The translations under genes and the position numbers were made by a program. A DNA stretch of 64,000 nt from Acipenser ruthenus (Eukaryota; Chordata; Actinopteri; Acipenseriformes; Acipenseridae): assembly GCF_902713425.1 (NCBI RefSeq), contig NC_081198.1:23295188-23359187 (forward strand), read 5' to 3'. The first letter of the stretch is position 1. Each line of letters begins with the position of its first letter. Of this stretch, positions 19,338 through 30,038 are shown piece after piece. The notes under the pieces were generated by a model. It saw nothing but the letters and a program-made list of their open reading frames with translations, did no database searches and had not been told where the DNA came from.

Positions 19338-19922
19338 GGCGACTTCGCCCTTGCCCGGGGCCCCCCAGCCCGGACGGCACAGGGGGATTCAAAGGTGGGT
19401 GCAAAATTTCAAGCACACGCAGACCCCAAAAAAACGGGCTGCTGCTTCCAGAGGGGAAATGTGCAATTTAAGCAGGAGAAAACAAAACAAAGCAAAAACA
19501 CACACATAACACCAAAAACAAAACATAAACTGGCGGAGTGCGTCTTACAAATAGTCATGCCAAGCTGCTATGCTGTGCAAGGTGCCTTGGGTAACTACAA
19601 CTGTGCCTCGCTGGCTGGCTGGCTTGCTAAGAAGGTCCTGGCATAGGGACATGTTCCACCACACTTGTCTGGTTAGCTGCATGCTCCCAGGAAACAACCT
19701 GCTGCTGTCTACATCATCACCACATGTGAATAAAAGAAAGAAAGACAGCAAGAAAGAAAGAGAGAAAGAAAGAGAGAAAGAGAGAAAGAAAGAGAGAAAG
19801 AAAAAAAAAGAAGTAAAACGGCGGGAAAACTTGCATCAACACTGGCACTCTCCCTCCAGCAGGGGTAGACAAAATGCTCACAGGAGAGATCCAGATCTGA
19901 CTTTGACCAACGTTAGAGAAAG
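19338..19922 (-). repeat. U2 array spacer
   Basis: Promoter of the truncated U2 at the left, purine tract at about 19731-19812. No gene is seen. Confidence 0.9.
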
Positions 19923-20110
19923 GTGTGCACCGTTCCCGGAGGTACTGCAATACCGGGCCGATGCGTGGAGTGGACGGAGCAAGCCCCTGTTCCATCTCCC
20001 GATTCCAAAAATCAATTTAATATATGGTCCCCTGATAGGGGACGTATCAGATATTAAACTGATAAGAACAGATACTACACTTGATCTTAGCCAAAAGGCC
20101 GAGAAGCGAT
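19923..20110 (-). ncRNA. RNU2: U2 snRNA gene, intact
   Basis: A complete 188-nt U2 with a PSE-like block at 20158-20173. The GC stretch just upstream of the start has one change (GGGGCACCCC instead of GGGGCCCCCC). Confidence 0.95.
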
Positions 20111-20708
20111 GGCGACTTGGCCCTTGCCCGGGGCACCCCAGCCCGGACGGCACAGGGGGATTCAAAGGTGGGTGCAAAATTCCAAGCACAAGCAGACCCC
20201 CAAAAAACGGGCTGCTGCTTCCAGAGGGGAAATGTGCAATTTAAGCAGGAGAAAACAAAACAAAGCAAAAACACACACATAACACCAAAAACAAAACATA
20301 AACTGGCGGAGTGCGTCTTACAAATAGTCATGCCAAGCTGCTATGCTGTGCAAGGCGCCTTGGGTAACTACAACTGTGCCTCGCTGGCTGGCTGGCTTGC
20401 TAAGAAGGTCCTGGCATAGGGACATGTTCCACCACACTTGTCTGGTTAGCTGCATGCTCCCAGGAAACAACCTGCTGCTGTCTACATCATCACCACATGT
20501 GAATAAAAGAAAGAAAGACAGCAAGAAAGAAAGAGAGAAAGAAAGAGAGAAAGAGAGAAAGAGAGAAAGAAAGAAAGAGAGAAAGAAAAAAAAAAGAAGT
20601 AAAACGGCGGGAAAACTTGCATCAACACTGGCACTCTCCCTCCAGCAGGGGTAGACAAAATGCTCACAGGAGAGATCCAGATCTGACTTTGACCAACGTT
20701 AGAGAAAG
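20111..20708 (-). repeat. U2 array spacer
   Basis: Standard spacer with the purine tract at about 20505-20600. No gene is seen. Confidence 0.9.
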
Positions 20709-20896
20709 GTGTGCACCGTTCCCGGAGGTACTGCAATACCGGGCCGATGCGTGGAGTGGACGGAGCAAGCCCCTGTTCCATCTCCCGATTCCAAAAATCA
20801 ATTTAATATATGGTCCCCTGATAGGGGACGTATCAGATATTAAACTGATAAGAACAGATACTACACTTGATCTTAGCCAAAAGGCCGAGAAGCGAT
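20709..20896 (-). ncRNA. RNU2: U2 snRNA gene, intact
   Basis: A complete 188-nt U2. Its spacer on the promoter side carries a 36-bp deletion about 230 bp upstream of the start, the distance where a distal enhancer would be expected. Confidence 0.95.
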
Positions 20897-21462
20897 GGCG
20901 ACTTGGCCCTTGCCCGGGGCCCCCCAGCCCGGACGGCACAGGGGGATTCAAAGGTGGGTGCAAAATTTCAAGCACAAGCAGACCCCAAAAAAACGGGCTG
21001 CTGCTTCCAGAGGGGAAATGTGCAATTTAAGCAGGAGGAAACAAAACAAAGCAAAAACACACACATAACACCAAAAACAAAACATAAACTGGCGGAGTGC
21101 GTCTTACAAATAGTCATGCCAAGCTGTGCCTCGCTGGCTGGCTGGCTTGCTAAGAAGGTCCTGGCATAGGGACATGTTCCACCACACTTGTCTGGTTAGC
21201 TGCTAGCTCCCAGGAAACAACCTGCTGCTGTCTACATCATCACCACATGTGAATAAAAGAAAGAAAGACAGCAAGAAAGAAAGAGAGAAAGAAAGAGAGA
21301 AAGAGAGAAAGAAAGAGAGAAAGAAAGAAAGAGAGAAAGAAAAAAAAAAGAAGTAAAAAGACGGGAAAACTTGCATCAACACTGGCACTCTCCCTCCAGC
21401 AGGGGTAGACAAAATGCTCACAGGAGAGATCCAGATCTGACTTTGACCAACGTTAGAGAAAG
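20897..21462 (-). repeat. U2 array spacer with 36-bp deletion
   Basis: The shortest unit (754 bp period). At about 21126 the segment from CTATGCTGTG to TACAACTG is missing between short CTG repeats. Purine tract at about 21257-21352. Confidence 0.85.
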
Positions 21463-21650
21463 GTGTGCACCGTTCCCGGAGGTACTGCAATACCGGGCCG
21501 ATGCGTGGAGTGGACGGAGCAAGCCCCTGTTCCATCTCCCGATTCCAAAAATCAATTTAATATATGGTCCCCTGATAGGGGACGTATCAGATATTAAACT
21601 GATAAGAACAGATACTACACTTGATCTTAGCCAAAAGGCCGAGAAGCGAT
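21463..21650 (-). ncRNA. RNU2: U2 snRNA gene, intact
   Basis: A complete 188-nt U2 with a PSE-like block at 21698-21713. The purine-tract flank downstream reads AAAAAGACGGG instead of AAAACGGCGGG. Confidence 0.95.
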
Positions 21651-22252
21651 GGCGACTTGGCCCTTGCCCGGGGCCCCCCAGCCCGGATGGCACAGGGGGA
21701 TTCAAAGGTGGGTGCAAAATTTCAAGCACAAGCAGACCCCAAAAAAACGGGCTGCTGCTTCCAGAGGGGAAATGTGCAATTTAAGCAGGAGAAAACAAAA
21801 CAAAGCAAAAACACACACATAACACCAAAAACAAAACATAAACTGGCGGAGTGCGTCTTACAAATAGTCATGCCAAGCTGCTATGCTGTGCAAGGTGCCT
21901 TGGGTAACTACAACTGTGCCTCGCTGGCTGGCTGGCTTGCTAAGAAGGTCCTGGCATAGGGACATGTTCCACCACACTTGTCTGGTTAGCTGCATGCTCC
22001 CAGGAAACAACCTGCTGCTGTCTACATCATCACCACATGTGAATAAAAGAAAGAAAGACAGCAAGAAAGAAAGAGAGAAAGAAAGAGAGAAAGAGAGAAA
22101 GAAAGAGAGAAAGAAAGAAAGAGAGAAAGAAAAAAAAAAGAAGTAAAACGGCGGGAAAACTTGCATCAACACTGGCACTCTCCCTCCAGCAGGGGTAGAC
22201 AAAATGCTCACAGGAGAGATCCAGATCTGACTTTGACCAACGTTAGAGAAAG
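21651..22252 (-). repeat. U2 array spacer
   Basis: Standard spacer, purine tract at about 22048-22142. No gene is seen. Confidence 0.9.
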
Positions 22253-22440
22253 GTGTGCACCGTTCCTGGAGGTACTGCAATACCGGGCCGATGCGTGGAG
22301 TGGACGGAGCAAGCCCCTGTTCCATCTCCCGATTCCAAAAATCAATTTAATATATGGTCCCCTGATAGGGGACGTATCAGATATTAAACTGATAAGAACA
22401 GATACTACACTTGATCTTAGCCAAAAGGCCGAGAAGCGAT
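22253..22440 (-). ncRNA. RNU2: U2 snRNA gene, intact (one 3' variant base)
   Basis: A complete 188-nt U2. It reads CCTCCAGGAACGG near the 3' end where the neighbours read CCTCCGGGAACGG; human U2 also has A here, so it is probably neutral. Confidence 0.94.
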
Positions 22441-23042
22441 GGCGACTTGGCCCTTGCCCGGGGCCCCCCAGCCCGGACGGCACAGGGGGATTCAAAGGTG
22501 GGTGCAAAATTCCAAGCACAAGCAGACCCCAAAAAAACGGGCTGCTGCTTCCAGAGGGGAAATGTGCAATTTAAGCAGGAGAAAACAAAACAAAGCAAAA
22601 ACACACACATAACACCAAAAACAAAACATAAACTGGCGGAGTGCGTCTTACAAATAGTCATGCCAAGCTGCTATGCTGTGCAAGGTGCCTTGGGTAACTA
22701 CAACTGTGCCTCGCTGGCTGGCTGGCTTGCTAAGAAGGTCCTGGCATAGGGACATGTTCCACCACACTTGTCTGGTTAGCTGCATGCTCCCAGGAAACAA
22801 CCTGCTGCTGTCTACATCATCACCACATGTGAATAAAAGAAAGAAAGACAGCAAGAAAGAAAGAGAGAAAGAAAGAGAGAAAGAGAGAAAGAAAGAGAGA
22901 AAGAAAGAAAGAGAGAAAGAAAAAAAAAAGAAGTAAAACGGCGGGAAAACTTGCATCAACACTGGCACTCTCCCTCCAGCAGGGGTAGACAAAATGCTCA
23001 CAGGAGAGATCCAGATCTGACTTTGACCAACGTTAGAGAAAG
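22441..23042 (-). repeat. U2 array spacer
   Basis: Standard spacer, purine tract at about 22838-22932. No gene is seen. Confidence 0.9.
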
Positions 23043-23177
23043 GTGTGCACCATTCCCGGAGGTACTGCAATACCGGGCCGATGCGTGGAGTGGACTGAGC
23101 AAGCCCCTGTTCCATCTCCCGATTCCAAAAATCAATTTAATATATGGTCCCCTGATAGGGGACGTATCAGATATTAA
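23043..23177 (-). pseudogene. RNU2: U2 3' part (nt 54-188), cut by copy 3
   Basis: U2 cut at nt 53/54. It carries two base changes against neighbours (GTGCACCATTCC and GGACTGAGC on the plus strand), consistent with relaxed selection after interruption. Confidence 0.93.
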
Positions 23178-23824
23178 TACTCTTTTATTGAGATTTTACA
23201 TTTTTTACATTTACACCCATTCGTTTTTTTCATTCATTTTACATTTCTTTTAAAGATGACATTCATGCATACAGACATACATTTTGTTTTAAAAGCATTT
23301 AAAACACATTTAAAAACACCAAGACAATTGTGCTTTATACATGGTTAAAACAGACACAGATTAAAATCGACATGAAAAAAACCTGTGCTGCTTTAAAAGT
23401 GACTGGAAAAAAAGAACCATCTATAAAAAACCAGTGCTTGTGAGGGCCGGGGAGTGCTCTCTAAAAAGGTTCAAAAGTGAACATAAAACTATATTACTAA
23501 AACAGGGACAGGGGAAAAGGGACAGTGTATAAAACAGTGAGTTAAAATTCTAAAATTTTAAAACACTTAAAATGTAACTTTTAATAGTTTACATTAAAAA
23601 TCTTAAAGATACATAAAACAAAACAAAACAAAATCAAATAAAACATTCAAATTAAATCAAAGGTCCATAAAACTGAAACAAAAAGACTACATAAAACCAG
23701 GGCACCGTTGAAAAACGGTCATGCCAGCTAAAAAGGGCGGAATGCTGGCATGACAAAATAAATAAAAGGCTTAGCGGTGCCCCGTAGTCCCGCTCCTAGG
23801 AGCTAGCGGTTCCAGTTTTTTCCT
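23178..23824 (-). other. Copy 3 3' UTR
   Basis: Full nested-stem block (23700-23782), AATAAA near the end, and the short inverted repeat GTTCA/TGAAC retained. Confidence 0.85.
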
Positions 23825-26800
23825 TTATTCCATCTTCACGTCCTGAAGTCCGGCGATCCTCCACTCCGCGCAGGCCTTGTCCTTCCCGAGGGTCCGGATG
23901 TCCAGAATTACAAAGTCCTTGATAAGAGTTTGTGCCCTTCTGGTCGTGGTGATAGTGTCTAGCTCCTGCTTGTGATAGACACAGACGTTACGGCCTTCCC
24001 ACAGGATCTGCTTGACAACATTGATGACACGCCAAACGCACTTAGCTGTGCTGGTAGTGATTCCTCCCGCAGGCCCATAGAGCACAGTCTCAGCGGTCAT
24101 CTTGGCCGTGTCAGCAAACCTGTTTAGGAAGACAGAGACAGAGAGCCAGACACTGCCAGCCACATCACACTCCCAGAAGATATGGGCTGGTGTTTCTCTC
24201 TTGCGGCACTTTGCATAGGGGCATGTTTCTACTTGGGCTAGTCCCCTCCTGAACATGAACGCTCGAGTGGGGAGTGCACTGTGGACGGTGTTCCATGCTA
24301 TATCCTTCTGGACATTACTGAGGCAGCTGTGAGACACATTCTCCCAGATTTTTTGGCTTTGGGTGAGGGAGAAAGTAGCTACTTTTTCAATTTCCTGGGA
24401 ACCGGCAAGATATTTAGTTACAGCCTTGTATTCCCAGGAGGCCAATTTTGCTTTATCTAAGCCCAATTTATATATAGTGTCCCTTAAGGTTCTATAATAC
24501 AATGGGGGGTCCCAGGAGTACGGCACGGTGTTATCAATAGTGCAGAGGCCCAAGGCCCTGAGACAGGTGGCAAAATAGAAACGATTCATGTAACATACCT
24601 TCCTGTCCAGGGCCTGGATGTTCTTGATAGTTTGCGTGAGCCCCTGCACTCGGGTGAGCTGCACAACGTCCGGGACCCCCTTACCTCCCTTCTTGTCGGC
24701 TTTACTCAGAGTGGCTCGCTTTACCCTCTCCATCTTGCTGCCCCAGATAAAGCGGTGGATAATGCGGTCCACCACTTTTTTGGTGGTCCTGTCTGGGGGA
24801 AAGATTTTTCCTACATAAGAGAGGATGGGGAACAGTATAGACTTGGTTATTAATACTCTACCCGTCATTGTTAAGGATCTTGTGCTCCATCCGCCAATCT
24901 TTTTACGGACCTGGTTAATGGCCGCCGTCCAGCTCTGGGCCCCCGAGCTATTGTTCTCGAAAATGAGGCCCAGAATCTTGATTTTGTCCTTTTTGACAGG
25001 GTACATGTCCGACAGTTCCCTATCTACCTGCCAATTTTTAGACACGTAGACTTCGCTCTTGGACTTATTAATCACTGCCCCGGTCGCCGTGCAGTACTTC
25101 TCAAGGATATTACTAATCCGAGGTACCGACGATGTGTTGGTGCAAATGAGTGACACATCGTCCATATATGCTGTTGTTTTGACCTGGACCCCGTTGGATC
25201 CAGGCAGCTGGAAACCAGTTATATTGGTATCCCTACGAATTGCCTGCAGGAGGGGTTCAATGCACACGACATATAGCAGTGGGGATAGTGGGCAACCCTG
25301 TCTGACCCCTGACTGGATAGATATTTTACCAGTCAGGTGCCTGTTCACCAAGACTCGGGTACTAATGTTTGTATAGATGGTTTTAACCCACCCCCTAAGT
25401 CCAGGAGCGAATTTCATCTGGTCCATCACTTTGTACATATATTCATGGCTTACCCTATCGAACACCTTCTCCTGGTCAAGGTTGAACAGGCAGAGGGGAT
25501 GGTTCCGTTCTCTAGAATAAGCCAGAATGTCCCTTGTTAACATTAAAATATCCGTGATGGACCTCCCTGGGACGCCACAAGCCTGGTCGGGGCCAATGAC
25601 CAAAGGGAGGTGTACTTGTAGCCGGAGCATCAGAGCTTTGGCTAGTATCTTGTAATCCACGCAAAGGAGGCTGATTGGGCGCCAATTCCGTAGATCTTTA
25701 ACTTCCCCTTTCTTATGAAGGAGAGTAATTACACTCTCCCGCATAGAAGGGCCCAACCGCTTCTCCCTGTAGACCGCTCTGTAGACCTCCGCTAAATGGA
25801 CTTTTAGTGTGTCCCAAAAAAGATGATAATACTCACCCGGGATGCCATCTGGACCTGGCGTCTTACCGGTGTTCATGGTCTTAACCGCCTGGGTGAGCTC
25901 CTCCAGCGTGAGTTCTGGGTCCTTCTCCTCCTCCTCGTCGTCCCGCACTGAGTCAGGCTCCAACTGGCTCAGGAACCACTCTATCAGGGTGTCATCTGTA
26001 GCTTTGATGTTATACAGGTCCCTATAGAAGTTCTCTACCACTTTTTTCACTCCCTCACTATCCTCTACTATCCTCCCCCTGCTGTCGAGCATGGAGGACA
26101 TCAAGTGCCGCTTCTCCCTCGTTTTCTGGAAGAAGAAGCGAGTACACTTTTCGTCTTCCTCCATTTTTTGCACTTTTGCATTGTGCATGACCTTTCGTTG
26201 TTCCTCCCTACAAAGCACTGAAAGATCTAGCTTGGTCTGGGCTATCTCGTCGCTTACAGGGAACCCCCGAAGCTGAAGCAGGCTCAGACGCTGGAGGGCA
26301 GCATTCAGGTGTTTATATTTGGCCCTCCTTTCTTTTGCTTTCCTCTTGCCTGCTGCTATGAAATAACCCTTAGTTCTGATTTTGACCATCTCCCACCACT
26401 CTATAGGGGAGTTGAATAGGTCACGCAAAGTGGTCCACTCAACAAGCCTGCTCTTATAGGCTGCAGCTATGGAGGGGTCATCGAGTAAGGAGGTGTTTAA
26501 TTTCCAAACCCCTGACCCCATCTGGGAGGTCTGAGGGACCTGCAATGTTACCTGCAGGAGCCTATGGTCAGAGAAGAAGACGGCCTGGGTGTCTACTTCC
26601 GTCTTCGTAAGGGAGCTGGTATGCAGGACGAGATCTATACGGGAGAAGGAGGTCCCAGATGAGCTCACCCAGGTAAAGGGAGGCACCAGGTCCTTACCTG
26701 CATCACACAGGGAGAAATCAGATATTACGGAGGACAAGACTCTACTAGAGCGGTCGTTGCGTGGCCTGCTCCGGTCTACGTCCCTCAGAGCACAATTGAA

Positions 26801-27268
26801 GTCACCTGACACGATGACGGGTACGTTCCCCAGCAGGAGTGGACGCAGCTGTGGAAAAAATTGAACTCTTTCGTTTTGGTTAGTGGGTGCGTAGACATTG
26901 ACCAGTCTGAGGGGAGTGTTGTTGTATGTCACATCCACGCTCAGAATTCTACCAGGTTCTACCTCCCTGCTGCTGCGGGAGGTAATAAATGGGTTTTTAA
27001 ACAGGATACCTACTCCGTCGGCTCTGGCTATGTTGGAGCCCGACCAGAAGGAGTCCCCCAGGGTCCAACTCTCCTTCAGGTCCCTATAATCAGGGCTCGA
27101 CGAAATACCACACTCCTGCAGAAAGATGAGATCTGCTTTCAAGTTAGCTAGATAGTTTAGTACATCAAATCTTTTTTGTGTCTCCCTGATGCTCCTGACA
27201 TTAACAGACACACATATCAGGGCCATCAGGGTAGCTAACAAGAAAAGGAGTCGCTGCGTCCACCCCAT
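23825..27268 (-). CDS. Copy 3 ORF2: endonuclease-reverse transcriptase (1147 aa)
   Basis: Open and full length, with the same domains as the copy 2 protein. It differs by a few substitutions, notably Val instead of Ala in the RT motif NLDQEKVFDR (near residue 602) and Gly instead of Glu in GLRGWVK. The first lies next to the catalytic Asp598 and could affect activity. Endonuclease residues, YMDD and the C-terminal CCHC-type motif are unchanged. Confidence 0.94.
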   Translation of the reverse strand: MGWTQRLLFLLATLMALICVSVNVRSIRETQKRFDVLNYLANLKADLIFLQECGISSSPDYRDLKESWTLGDSFWSGSNIARADGVGILFKNPFITSRSSREVEPGRILSVDVTYNNTPLRLVNVYAPTNQNERVQFFPQLRPLLLGNVPVIVSGDFNCALRDVDRSRPRNDRSSRVLSSVISDFSLCDAGKDLVPPFTWVSSSGTSFSRIDLVLHTSSLTKTEVDTQAVFFSDHRLLQVTLQVPQTSQMGSGVWKLNTSLLDDPSIAAAYKSRLVEWTTLRDLFNSPIEWWEMVKIRTKGYFIAAGKRKAKERRAKYKHLNAALQRLSLLQLRGFPVSDEIAQTKLDLSVLCREEQRKVMHNAKVQKMEEDEKCTRFFFQKTREKRHLMSSMLDSRGRIVEDSEGVKKVVENFYRDLYNIKATDDTLIEWFLSQLEPDSVRDDEEEEKDPELTLEELTQAVKTMNTGKTPGPDGIPGEYYHLFWDTLKVHLAEVYRAVYREKRLGPSMRESVITLLHKKGEVKDLRNWRPISLLCVDYKILAKALMLRLQVHLPLVIGPDQACGVPGRSITDILMLTRDILAYSRERNHPLCLFNLDQEKVFDRVSHEYMYKVMDQMKFAPGLRGWVKTIYTNISTRVLVNRHLTGKISIQSGVRQGCPLSPLLYVVCIEPLLQAIRRDTNITGFQLPGSNGVQVKTTAYMDDVSLICTNTSSVPRISNILEKYCTATGAVINKSKSEVYVSKNWQVDRELSDMYPVKKDKIKILGLIFENNSSGAQSWTAAINQVRKKIGGWSTRSLTMTGRVLITKSILFPILSYVGKIFPPDRTTKKVVDRIIHRFIWGSKMERVKRATLSKADKKGGKGVPDVVQLTRVQGLTQTIKNIQALDRKVCYMNRFYFATCLRALGLCTIDNTVPYSWDPPLYYRTLRDTIYKLGLDKAKLASWEYKAVTKYLAGSQEIEKVATFSLTQSQKIWENVSHSCLSNVQKDIAWNTVHSALPTRAFMFRRGLAQVETCPYAKCRKRETPAHIFWECDVAGSVWLSVSVFLNRFADTAKMTAETVLYGPAGGITTSTAKCVWRVINVVKQILWEGRNVCVYHKQELDTITTTRRAQTLIKDFVILDIRTLGKDKACAEWRIAGLQDVKME

Positions 27269-27273
27269 AGCGA

Positions 27274-29220
27274 CTATGATTGGGAGGTCGGGACACTCTT
27301 CCTACTCTTAGCTCTACGCTTGCTTCGAGGGGGCTTGGGCTTATTTGCAACTCCCATCACCCCTGAGAAGGTACTCACTGCTGCCTCGTCCAAGAAGGCA
27401 CCGTCTTTATATGCACAGTACGTGGAGTTGTTGGGGCTATTCAACTCCCCACAAGGTAAGTCTGGTGGAACTTGCTCAGGGCCCCTCGGAACGTGTGGGT
27501 CAGCTTTGTCCTGGGGGGGGGTTATGACAGACAGCATTCTTTGGCTGTTACCGTCTGTTGAATTGGAGCTGTTAGCAGACTTCTGGCTTACCGCGTCCAG
27601 GGGTATTCCCATGTCCTCCAGTGCTGTATCTAGGAGGACCTCTAGGGGGCCCCTGGTTTTGCCCATACAAGGGAGGGGGTCAAGGATGCTTTGAAGGGAG
27701 GCCCTTCGCTTGAAGAGGGTCATTGCTACCGAGGTACTGCTGGTCAGGGAAGGTGTTGACCCCGACCTCTCCCTCGGTGCATTAGTGAACACCTCTTCTG
27801 CGAGGTGTGCTAGGGTTTGTGCCAACGACTGGGAAGGCTGGCTGGGGATGCCCTGGCTGGCTGCTACCTGCCCACTAGGCGGCAGTGTAGCCGTCCCACT
27901 CGCCTCCGTCTCTGCCTGCGAGGGCAAGACTGGGGACTTTGTGTGGACATTATCTGGTTTTGGATCTATGGGGGCCACCTGCAACTTGCTGTCTTTGATC
28001 TTGGTCTTCTTTCTTTTCCCCCCCTCGTCTCTACCCTTTCTTTTCCCCACCCTCTGCTGGTTCTTCACTCCCTTCCCCTCCTTCTCACTCTCACTTTCAC
28101 TGTCGCTTTCGCTTTCCTCCCCCACGGACTCAATCCTTATGGCGTCATAACGAGAGCCGAGGGGGTGTGCTGGCGCTGAGAGGGCCCTACTCAGGGGGGG
28201 GCCGCTGCTGGGTCCGGGCTCCCTCCCTGCCTCGTGTTCTGTATCAGAGGAGCTACTGGAGGAGCTAGTGGAGTAGCTGTTGTACTCTCTCTCTGGGCTG
28301 GGGGAAGGGGTCCTCGTAAAACGGGACATGTCTCGGGGGCGGGGGGGTGAGGGGGGTGCTGGTGATGATGGTGGTGCTGGAGTCTGGGTTTTGGATACTG
28401 TTGGTGGTGATGTGGACTGATCTTTGTTACTTGCTCCCTCTTCCTGCTCAGGCCTAGGCTTGTTCGTATTTGCCTTGCTGGCTCTGGCCATGTTGGCATA
28501 GGAAGAGGGGCAGTCCTTAAACAGGTGCCCCTTCTTTCCACACAAATTGCACTGCCTCTCTTCTCTGCAGTGGCTGGTCTCGTGGGGGGCGCCGCAGTTC
28601 CTGCACTTGACTACAGTACATGCGGCCGCCAGGTGTCCTAATTCCCCACATTTCCTGCAGAGTTTTGGCATCCCATTATAGAATACCAGCCCTCTGTTGG
28701 GCCCTAACACTATGGAGTTTGGAATGTGGCGGACGCCTCCAATGCCCGATGGATCAACATTGAGGCGTACCAGCCACTTTCTGGCTCCTGTCCAAACCCC
28801 ATCTTCATCTGTAATTTTCCTCCCTTCTGATGACACCCTCCCATAGCGGTTAAGCCATGTTGTAATATCATAGTCGCTAACAGCCTCATTGAAAAATTGG
28901 ACAGTAACAACTTTCATTTCTCTGTCTGTCAGTGCATCCACACAAAATTCTTTGTATGGAGCGAGATATTTATTCTCCCCCCAAAAGGACCACATTTCTT
29001 GTAACTTTTGGGGGTTCCTAAAACTGACCTCAAACACTTCCTTAAGCCCTGGCAATTTCACCAAACAATTCAAGTCAGAAGGGGAAAAACCCATACCCCT
29101 CTGAAGAATGGTCCGGCTGAACTCCAGTCTCGTCAGTCCTGGTTCCGTTTCCTCTTGCTGGGTCCTTGTGAAGCGCACTGCATTGTGCCTCCTGGTCTCC
29201 TGGGTTGGCCGGAACGCCAT
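27274..29220 (-). CDS. Copy 3 ORF1: zinc-knuckle RNP protein (648 aa)
   Basis: Open, with the same architecture as the copy 2 ORF1: RRM-like region, three knuckles, acidic/serine stretch, basic tail. It differs by a few scattered substitutions (for example SAPAHPLG for SAPALPLG). Stop codon lies 5 nt before the ORF2 start. Confidence 0.93.
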   Translation of the reverse strand: MAFRPTQETRRHNAVRFTRTQQEETEPGLTRLEFSRTILQRGMGFSPSDLNCLVKLPGLKEVFEVSFRNPQKLQEMWSFWGENKYLAPYKEFCVDALTDREMKVVTVQFFNEAVSDYDITTWLNRYGRVSSEGRKITDEDGVWTGARKWLVRLNVDPSGIGGVRHIPNSIVLGPNRGLVFYNGMPKLCRKCGELGHLAAACTVVKCRNCGAPHETSHCREERQCNLCGKKGHLFKDCPSSYANMARASKANTNKPRPEQEEGASNKDQSTSPPTVSKTQTPAPPSSPAPPSPPRPRDMSRFTRTPSPSPEREYNSYSTSSSSSSSDTEHEAGREPGPSSGPPLSRALSAPAHPLGSRYDAIRIESVGEESESDSESESEKEGKGVKNQQRVGKRKGRDEGGKRKKTKIKDSKLQVAPIDPKPDNVHTKSPVLPSQAETEASGTATLPPSGQVAASQGIPSQPSQSLAQTLAHLAEEVFTNAPRERSGSTPSLTSSTSVAMTLFKRRASLQSILDPLPCMGKTRGPLEVLLDTALEDMGIPLDAVSQKSANSSNSTDGNSQRMLSVITPPQDKADPHVPRGPEQVPPDLPCGELNSPNNSTYCAYKDGAFLDEAAVSTFSGVMGVANKPKPPRSKRRAKSRKSVPTSQS

Positions 29221-29954
29221 CCTTCAGCTGGCTCCTCCGATTGGGGTGGGAGAAGCCTCTGGACGTCCGGGTTGTCTCTCTCTACGGAAAAGAGACAACG
29301 TAAGCAGCAAATCTGGGCAGTTGAAGGAACTATTACTTTAGTCCCTGAGGAGATGGTCGCCTCGCAAGAGGGACCCCCTCCCCAGGTGAACGGTGTCCTT
29401 CCCTGGCGGAGTAGGGGGCGCTGCTTGGCACTGAGACCACGTAGGAAGAATCGTGGCTGTGACGCCTCCTCGGGGTCCGGGGCCGCCCTCTGCTCCTCCC
29501 AGATGGCGCCCTCTGCTGGGCGCCTGCTGCTCTCTCAGTCTGGATCTCGATTACAATCAAGGGCTGGGGATGAGGTCGTCTAGGTCATCAAAGGGTCCTC
29601 AAAGGTCGTCTGGATGGTAGGTCCTCCTTCTCTCTAACTCCAGGAACGTCTGGAAAAGCCGGAACCACCTGAAAAAGAAAAAAACTGGAACTGCCTGAAA
29701 AAGAAAAAACTGCTCTCAACAGTCAACAAAATCTTGAAAGACCCTCGGCCTGGATTGGGCAAGCCAAAACCAGACTGAGCATTAGTCTTCCAAAAAGTTG
29801 CCGAGCTGAAGAAAGCCAGTCAAAAATAAAAAAAAATTCTGTTCCTCCTCACCCGAACAAACCTCTCACAGACCCTCGGAGGGAGCGGGCAATGCCACTA
29901 CCCTCTAAGCCTTAGTCTTAGAAAGATTTATTCGAACTGAAGAGAAGCCAGAGT
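29221..29954 (-). other. Copy 3 5' UTR
   Basis: Same leader, with one extra CCGGAACCACCTGAAAA-type unit near 29660. Perfect CTCF-type motif at 29506-29519. Confidence 0.75.
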
Positions 29955-30038
29955 GATATTAAGATATTAGATATTAAACTGATCAACTGATAAGAACAGA
30001 TACTACACTTGATCTTAGCCAAAAGGCCGAGTAGCGAT
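29955..30038 (-). pseudogene. RNU2: U2 5' part with scrambled junction
   Basis: U2 nt 1 to about 57 plus duplicated pieces (29955-29990). The 5' end reads ATCGCTACTC where intact copies have ATCGCTTCTC. Confidence 0.9.

Larger units (their letters stand above)
23178..29954 (-). mobile_element. Keno-like U2-specific LINE, copy 3 (full length, ORFs intact)
   Basis: About 6.78 kb with both ORFs open; inserted at U2 nt 53/54. The 3' junction is clean. The 5' junction is scrambled: GATATTAA, GATATTA and GATATTAAACTGATC follow each other before U2 resumes. This looks like repeated short copying of target sequence at the end of integration. Confidence 0.94.
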
